Source of the DNA: CAVZBW01 sp963773635
GTDB taxonomy: Bacteria > Actinomycetota > Acidimicrobiia > Acidimicrobiales > RAAP-2
Reading direction: 5' to 3'
Assembly: GCA_963773635.1 (NCBI GenBank)
Contig: CAVZBW010000005.1
Location: forward strand, 1,736,001-1,800,000
DNA: 64,000 bases
Shown here: piece by piece, positions 59,659 to 64,000 of the stretch
Layout of the letters: the number at the start of each line of letters is the position of its first letter
Numbering within the stretch: position 1 is the first letter of the stretch
Notes under the pieces: model-generated
Told to the model about the DNA's origin: nothing
The model's database searches: none
Seen by the model: only the letters and a program-made list of their open reading frames with translations
Program-made: the position numbers and the translations under genes

Positions 59659-60882
59659 ATGATCAGTCCGCGCTACGCCGACACCACCACCGGAACAGCA
59701 TCCCTTCTCCCGGATCCCCCTCCCAGGGACGTGCGCTACACGGTGATCTCCGTCGACGATCATCTTGTCGAGCCCCCGGACATGTTCGAAGGTCGGCTGC
59801 CCTCGAAGCTCCAGCCATGCGCTCCGCGGGTGGTCGAGACTGCCGAGGGCAACGAGATCTGGGAATTCGATGGAAATGTCTATACACAACCCGGGGCGAA
59901 TGCCGTTGCCGGCCGTCGGCCGGAGGCGATCACCAACGAGCCCTACCGCTTCGACGACATGCGGCCCGGATGTTGGGACATCGATGCCCGCGTCAAGGAC
60001 ATGGACATCAACGGAGTCTGGGCATCGCTCAACTTCCCTTCGATGATCACCGGTTTCTCCGGGCGGGTGTTCTCCGGAGCCAAGGACCCGGCGCTGGGAC
60101 TTGCCGTCACCAAGGCCTTCAACGATTGGGTATACGAATGCTGGTGGCAGCCCTATCCCGAGCGGATCATCCCGCTCGGCATCACCTTCCTCGCCGATGC
60201 AGAGCTCGCAGCCGCCGAGATTCGACGCAACGCGGCACGAGGCTTCCGATCTGTGACGCTCCCGGAGCGTCCTCACCTGCTGGGCTTCCCGGGCATCTCT
60301 TCTCCGTACTGGGACCCGGTGCTCGAGGCGTGCCAAGAGACGGACACGGTCATCTCCCTCCACGTCGGTTCGTCCGGACTGCCGGGAGACTTCGATCCCG
60401 GAGCGAATCGAGCGGGCCTCTCCGCGAGCCTCTTCGGTCAGCTGTCGCTCACCGCGTGCGCCGAGTGGATTTGGGCGGGGGCTCCGGCCCGCTTCCCTGG
60501 TCTCCGGATCGCGCTGAGCGAAGGCGGCATCGGTTGGGTCGCCATGCTGCTGGACCGGCTGGAGACGATCGTCCGGCGCTCTGGGTACGGCAAGGACTAT
60601 CCGGGAGACGCCACCCCGGCCGAGGTGCTCCAGCGGAACTTCTGGTTCTGCACCATCGACGATCCCTCGACCATCGTCACAAGAAAGACCGTCGGTGTCG
60701 ACAAGATCATGATCGAGGTGGACTACCCACACGGCGACACCACGTGGCCGGACACCCAGAGCGTGATCGACCAGGTCTGGGGACACATCCCGACGGACGA
60801 GCTGCGCAAGATGACGCACCTCAACGCTGCTGCCCTGTACCGTTGGCCCCTTCCGGTCGAGACGCTACCCAAGCTCTCCTAG
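59659..60882 (+). CDS. Amidohydrolase (amidohydrolase_2 family)
   Basis: A 407-residue TIM-barrel amidohydrolase. YTVISVDDHLVEPPDMFEGR (DxH), VISLHVGSSG in the middle, LRIALSEGGIGWVAMLLDRL, and KIMIEVDYPHGDTTWPDT near the end. It is longer than its relatives by an N-terminal ~25 residues (PRYADTTTGTASLLPDPP). Start ATG 59659 is used; an open frame to 59629 exists. It follows the nitroreductase by 64 bp and is convergent with the enoyl-CoA hydratase. Substrate unknown. Confidence 0.86.
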   Translation: MISPRYADTTTGTASLLPDPPPRDVRYTVISVDDHLVEPPDMFEGRLPSKLQPCAPRVVETAEGNEIWEFDGNVYTQPGANAVAGRRPEAITNEPYRFDDMRPGCWDIDARVKDMDINGVWASLNFPSMITGFSGRVFSGAKDPALGLAVTKAFNDWVYECWWQPYPERIIPLGITFLADAELAAAEIRRNAARGFRSVTLPERPHLLGFPGISSPYWDPVLEACQETDTVISLHVGSSGLPGDFDPGANRAGLSASLFGQLSLTACAEWIWAGAPARFPGLRIALSEGGIGWVAMLLDRLETIVRRSGYGKDYPGDATPAEVLQRNFWFCTIDDPSTIVTRKTVGVDKIMIEVDYPHGDTTWPDTQSVIDQVWGHIPTDELRKMTHLNAAALYRWPLPVETLPKLS

Positions 60883-60901
60883 GCCCGGCCCCGACTCGAG
60901 G

Positions 60902-61672
60902 TCATCGCTTCGGTCCGAGCAGGCGCTCGAGGTTGGCGCGAGTTTCATCGGCACGCCACTGATCCTCTACCTGACGATCGATCGCGGCACCTTCGTCGTC
61001 GGCGATCCGTCGGAGCGCGTGCCGGCGCAGGCTCCGCTTGGCGAGCTCATATGCCTTCTGATCGAGTGACGCGAGGCGTTCTGCTGTTGCTTGCGCAGCC
61101 AGGGCGAGCTGATCGAGGGGTATTGCTCGGTGTACCAGGCCGAGGGCGATGGCGTCTTGGTGACCCACGAGATCGGCCCCCATGACCAGACGCTCGGCGT
61201 GCGCCCCACCGACGTACATGAGCAGCTCGATGGCGGGCGTCGGGAAGGCCACACCAACTTCCAATTCGGTGACCCCGATCCGTGCCCCCTCGGCGATCAG
61301 TCGGTGGTCACAGGCGCACGCCACCAGGCAACCCCCGGCGACCGCCGGCCCATTGATGGCGGCAACGGTCGGCTTCGGGTAGCTGAAGAGCTTGACGAGA
61401 GCGGACCCCAGCGCGCGGAGCAGGAAATCGGAGTGCTCCTTCTCGTTGGCCAGCACCTGGTCGACGGCGACTCCCGCCGAGAAGACCTTCCCCTTGCCCG
61501 TCAGGACCAGGCCACTCACCCCGGGGTCGCGGGCAGACCGATCGAGCACCGCCCCGATCTCCTCGCAGAGTTGCAGGTCGATCGCGTTGACCTTGTTCGT
61601 CGCGAGCTCCATCCACAGGATGGAGCCATTGCGACCGAGGTCCAATCGCTGGTAGTCGCCGTATTCGCTCAT
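60902..61672 (-). CDS. Enoyl-CoA hydratase/isomerase family protein
   Basis: A 256-residue crotonase-fold protein. LVLTGKGKVFSAGVAVDQVL is the first oxyanion region and KPTVAAINGPAVAGGCLVAC, ACDHRLIAEGARIGVTELEV the second. In the usual catalytic positions one Glu (VTELEVG) is visible and the other is not typical, so hydratase versus isomerase/hydrolase is open. It follows the FadE large subunit by eight bases in the same minus-strand operon, matching the next step of beta-oxidation after the dehydrogenase. Confidence 0.87.
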   Translation of the reverse strand: MSEYGDYQRLDLGRNGSILWMELATNKVNAIDLQLCEEIGAVLDRSARDPGVSGLVLTGKGKVFSAGVAVDQVLANEKEHSDFLLRALGSALVKLFSYPKPTVAAINGPAVAGGCLVACACDHRLIAEGARIGVTELEVGVAFPTPAIELLMYVGGAHAERLVMGADLVGHQDAIALGLVHRAIPLDQLALAAQATAERLASLDQKAYELAKRSLRRHALRRIADDEGAAIDRQVEDQWRADETRANLERLLGPKR

Positions 61673-61680
61673 GCCCGGTC

Positions 61681-62856
61681 CTAGTCCTTGGGACGGCTCC
61701 GTGGCAACCCGAGTCGGCCTTCGGCGACGATCTCTCGCTGGATCTCGCTGGAGCCCCCGTAGATCGTCCCGACTGCGGCCGTGCGCAAGTGATGCTCGAG
61801 CTCCCCTTCCAACGGTGCCCCCGGCACGCCCGGCTGCAGCACTCCCTCAGGACCGAGCATGTCGACCAATGCGGAGTAGTGCCGCTGGTCGGCCTCGGCG
61901 AAGAAGAGCTTGGTCATCGATCCCTCGACCCCGGGAAGCTCGCCCTTGGCGTTCATCCAACGCACCCGCAGGCCGAGCAGCCGAGCAACCTCCTCGTCCA
62001 CGGCGATCCGAGCGAGGCGCTCCCGGTTCTTGGGGTCGTCGTAGTACGTCCCTCCGCCCGGTCGCTCGTTGGACATGGCCCAGGCGGCGACACGTTCGGC
62101 GAGGGTCGGGCCCACTGATCCCCGACCGCCACCGCGTTCGTAGACCAGTGCAACGCGCATGACCCGCCATCCCTCCTCGACCGGCCCGATCCGCATGGTG
62201 TCGGGAACCCTGACGTCCGAGTAGAAGGTGGCGTTCGTACGCTGCCCACCCAACGTGTAGACCGGCTGCAGATCGAAGCCCTCCGCATCGGTCGGGACGA
62301 GGAACATGGTGAGTCCCTTGTGTTTGGGCAGGTCGGGATTGGTCCTGGCCAGAAGGAAGACGTGGGAGCACGACTGCGCCGTGCTGGTGAACATCTTCTG
62401 ACCGTTGATCACCCACTCGTCACCATCCCGCACGGCGCGAGTCTTGGCCGCCGCCACGTCGGAGCCCGAGTCGGGTTCGGTGTAGCCGAGAGCGATCAGG
62501 ATTTCGCCGCGGAGCGCCCCGCTGGTGATCGTCTTCTTCTGCTCCTCCGTGCCGACGTGGCTGATGGTCCGCAGCACCATCTGGGTCGTCGCCCACCCAT
62601 CGGTGTACAGGCCGGCATCGGTGACGGCATCGAGCACCGCTCGTGCGTAGCCGGAGTCCGTGGCAGATCCGCCATACTCGGGCGGCCAGCCGGCGCCGAG
62701 AATGCCGTCACGGGCAAGTCGCCGGTGGAGCTCGTCCGTGTGGTGCGTACCCGAGCGGTACTGCTCCCACGCCCAGCCTGAGCTGACGTTGTGCGCGACC
62801 CACTCCTGGGCCGCCTCGCGATGTTCCGCAAGGCTGTCAGAAGTCGAGAAATCCAC
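61681..62856 (-). CDS. Acyl-CoA dehydrogenase, large subunit-like (FadE pair 2)
   Basis: A 391-residue acyl-CoA dehydrogenase, same length as and very like the one at 26614: GYTEPDSGSDVAAAKTRAV, EWVINGQKMFTSTAQ, LPKHKGLTMFLVPTDAEGF, GGSSEIQREIVAEGRLGLPR. It carries the FAD and substrate motifs of the pair. GTG at 62856 lies one base after the small-subunit stop, as in pair 1. It heads into an enoyl-CoA hydratase gene, so this pair probably performs one beta-oxidation cycle step on a particular acyl chain or side chain. Confidence 0.9.
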   Translation of the reverse strand: MDFSTSDSLAEHREAAQEWVAHNVSSGWAWEQYRSGTHHTDELHRRLARDGILGAGWPPEYGGSATDSGYARAVLDAVTDAGLYTDGWATTQMVLRTISHVGTEEQKKTITSGALRGEILIALGYTEPDSGSDVAAAKTRAVRDGDEWVINGQKMFTSTAQSCSHVFLLARTNPDLPKHKGLTMFLVPTDAEGFDLQPVYTLGGQRTNATFYSDVRVPDTMRIGPVEEGWRVMRVALVYERGGGRGSVGPTLAERVAAWAMSNERPGGGTYYDDPKNRERLARIAVDEEVARLLGLRVRWMNAKGELPGVEGSMTKLFFAEADQRHYSALVDMLGPEGVLQPGVPGAPLEGELEHHLRTAAVGTIYGGSSEIQREIVAEGRLGLPRSRPKD

Positions 62857-62857
62857 C

Positions 62858-63905
62858 TCATACCCCCCTGTTCTCGAAGAGACGGGCTGCGAGCTCCTGG
62901 TAGCCAGCAGCCGGATCCCCGTAGGCGAGGGGCCAGGCCTTGGCTCGCCGGAAGTAGAGCTGGATGTCGTACTCGAGGGTATAGCCATAGCCACCGTGGA
63001 AGTGGAGGCTCTCCGCTGCCGCTCGGAAGGCCACCTCCGAGCTGAACAGGAACGCCATGGATCCGAGAGCATCGGCGTGCGTCAGGCCCGAGTCGGCCGC
63101 CCAGGCAGCCTCGTAGGTCAGCAGCCGAGCCCCTTCGAGATCCGTCACCGCGTCCGCCAGGCGGTGCTGGACCGTCTGGAACCATGCGATCAAGACCCCG
63201 AACGCCCGACGCTGCTTCACGTAGTCGGTCCCCATCTCGAGGGCGCTTTGCCCGAGCCCTACCAAAGCGGCCGCCATCAGCAGCTGCCATTCCTGGCGAG
63301 CCCGATCGAAGGCGGCCCTGGCCGACGCACCGCTCGCCAAGACGATCCGCTCGTCGACCCCTGAGCCTCGATCCGCCAGGGGCGCCGTCCCGAGGTTCGC
63401 GGGAACATCGAGGGGCGTGCGCGGGCTCACGGCAGATCGGAGTGCCACAACGTCGTCTCCATCTACGGCGAGAACGGCGTCCGCCACCGCGCCTCCTGGC
63501 ACGAGAGACGCCACCCCGTTGTCTAGCGGCCGCAACGCCAGGGTGAGCAGGGCATTCCCGGCAACCGCCTCTTCGAGCAAACCTTTGGCCGCTTGGCGAT
63601 CCGCTCCCGCTCAAGCAAGCAGCCAGGTTCGTTGCCGCAGCGGCCTCGATCAACGGAACCGGGGGAATCCGCCGTCCAAACTCCTCGGCCGTCAGCACGA
63701 GGTCGAGCATCGATGCTCCGTCCCCCCCGAGATCCTCGGGCACCGCCATCGACGCCAGTCCCATGGAAGCGACCTTCCCCCACAGCTCCTGGTCGAAGCC
63801 GATCGGCTCGGCCGCCCGAATGCGCTCCGGCGTCGACTCCTTCGAAAAGAAGCTCGCGAGATGTTCCCGAAGATCTTGCTGCTCTTCGGTATATGCAAGG
63901 TCCAT
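62858..63905 (-). pseudogene. Acyl-CoA dehydrogenase small subunit (FadE pair 2), frameshifted
   Basis: ATG 63905 (GGAGG seven bases upstream) opens MDLAYTEEQQDLREHLASFF, like the subunit at 25548, up to EAAAATNLAACLSGSG. Near 63598-63614 the frame shifts; the correct continuation in the next frame is ADRQAAKGLLEEAVAGNALL, then the full C-terminal domain QRRAFGVLIAWFQTVQHRLA and LHFHGGYGYTLEYDIQ to the stop at 62858. One extra base explains it (total length is 349 codons plus one base). It may be a sequencing error in a working gene, since all other residues are kept and the operon is intact. Confidence 0.8.
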
Positions 63906-64000
63906 TTTCATCCCTCCACGCCGCACCTTACCCGGCGAGACTCCTTCGCGGAAGTGCCAAGAATCGCTGTGCCAGCCCTCCTCGGCGACACCCACACCTA

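Overview
The window is very GC-rich, with dense coding on both strands, frequent GTG/TTG starts and no rRNA or tRNA genes. The gene content points to a free-living actinobacterium: mycofactocin-type short-chain dehydrogenases, an NDMA-type alcohol dehydrogenase, paired FadE-like acyl-CoA dehydrogenases, DUF427 proteins, LLM flavin oxidoreductases, a 13E12-type HNH remnant and a degenerate actinobacterial-style solo Cas1. A soil or aquatic lineage such as Acidimicrobiia fits, but this is inference from gene families.

Region 1 (1-7,810): methyltransferase end, a membrane protein, a thioesterase with a probable frameshift, an MFS exporter, an SDR, an AEC-like permease, and an ABC exporter preceded by a 42-residue peptide gene. 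Region 2 (7,810-9,850) is a gene graveyard: a 5'-truncated cas1, a small secreted protein and the C-terminal end of a 13E12-type HNH protein. Region 3 (9,950-20,560): DUF1023-like hydrolase, an amidohydrolase divergent from an IclR regulator over a clear palindrome, an LLM oxidoreductase and a mycofactocin-type SDR. Divergent from these are two tandem small peptides with nearly identical double-glycine leaders and diverged C-terminal parts, then an alpha/beta hydrolase, an MFS pump with its TetR regulator, and an SDR.

Region 4 (20,900-33,620) is acyl-CoA metabolism: CaiB/BaiF transferase, SDR, a DUF427-thioesterase fusion and a DUF427 protein in an overlapping operon; ferredoxin; a FadE pair with a TetR; a deleted P450 remnant; then mycofactocin-type SDR, second CaiB, orphan solute-binding protein and a frameshifted amidohydrolase. 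Region 5 (33,630-49,880) is oxidative catabolism: two P450s (one lacking the heme-ligand cysteine), TauD-type dioxygenase, SDR, amidohydrolase, Baeyer-Villiger-type monooxygenase, NDMA-type alcohol dehydrogenase, acyl-CoA synthetase plus aldehyde dehydrogenase, SnoaL-like proteins, a second solute-binding protein, epoxide hydrolase, frameshifted ferredoxin and amidohydrolase.

Region 6 (49,880-64,000): TetR regulators, further amidohydrolases, VOC proteins, nitroreductase, enoyl-CoA hydratase and a second FadE pair whose small subunit is frameshifted. One amidohydrolase CDS (36,639-37,750) is repeated at 54,693-55,804 with only four substitutions.

Together the genes look like modules for breaking down one or more hydrophobic, oxygenated or cyclic compounds: P450/monooxygenase attack, alcohol and aldehyde oxidation (partly mycofactocin-linked), CoA activation or transfer, FadE/hydratase beta-oxidation, and ring or amide hydrolysis by nine amidohydrolase-superfamily proteins. 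The substrate cannot be read from the sequence. Four frameshifts in otherwise intact genes may be sequencing errors or real decay.
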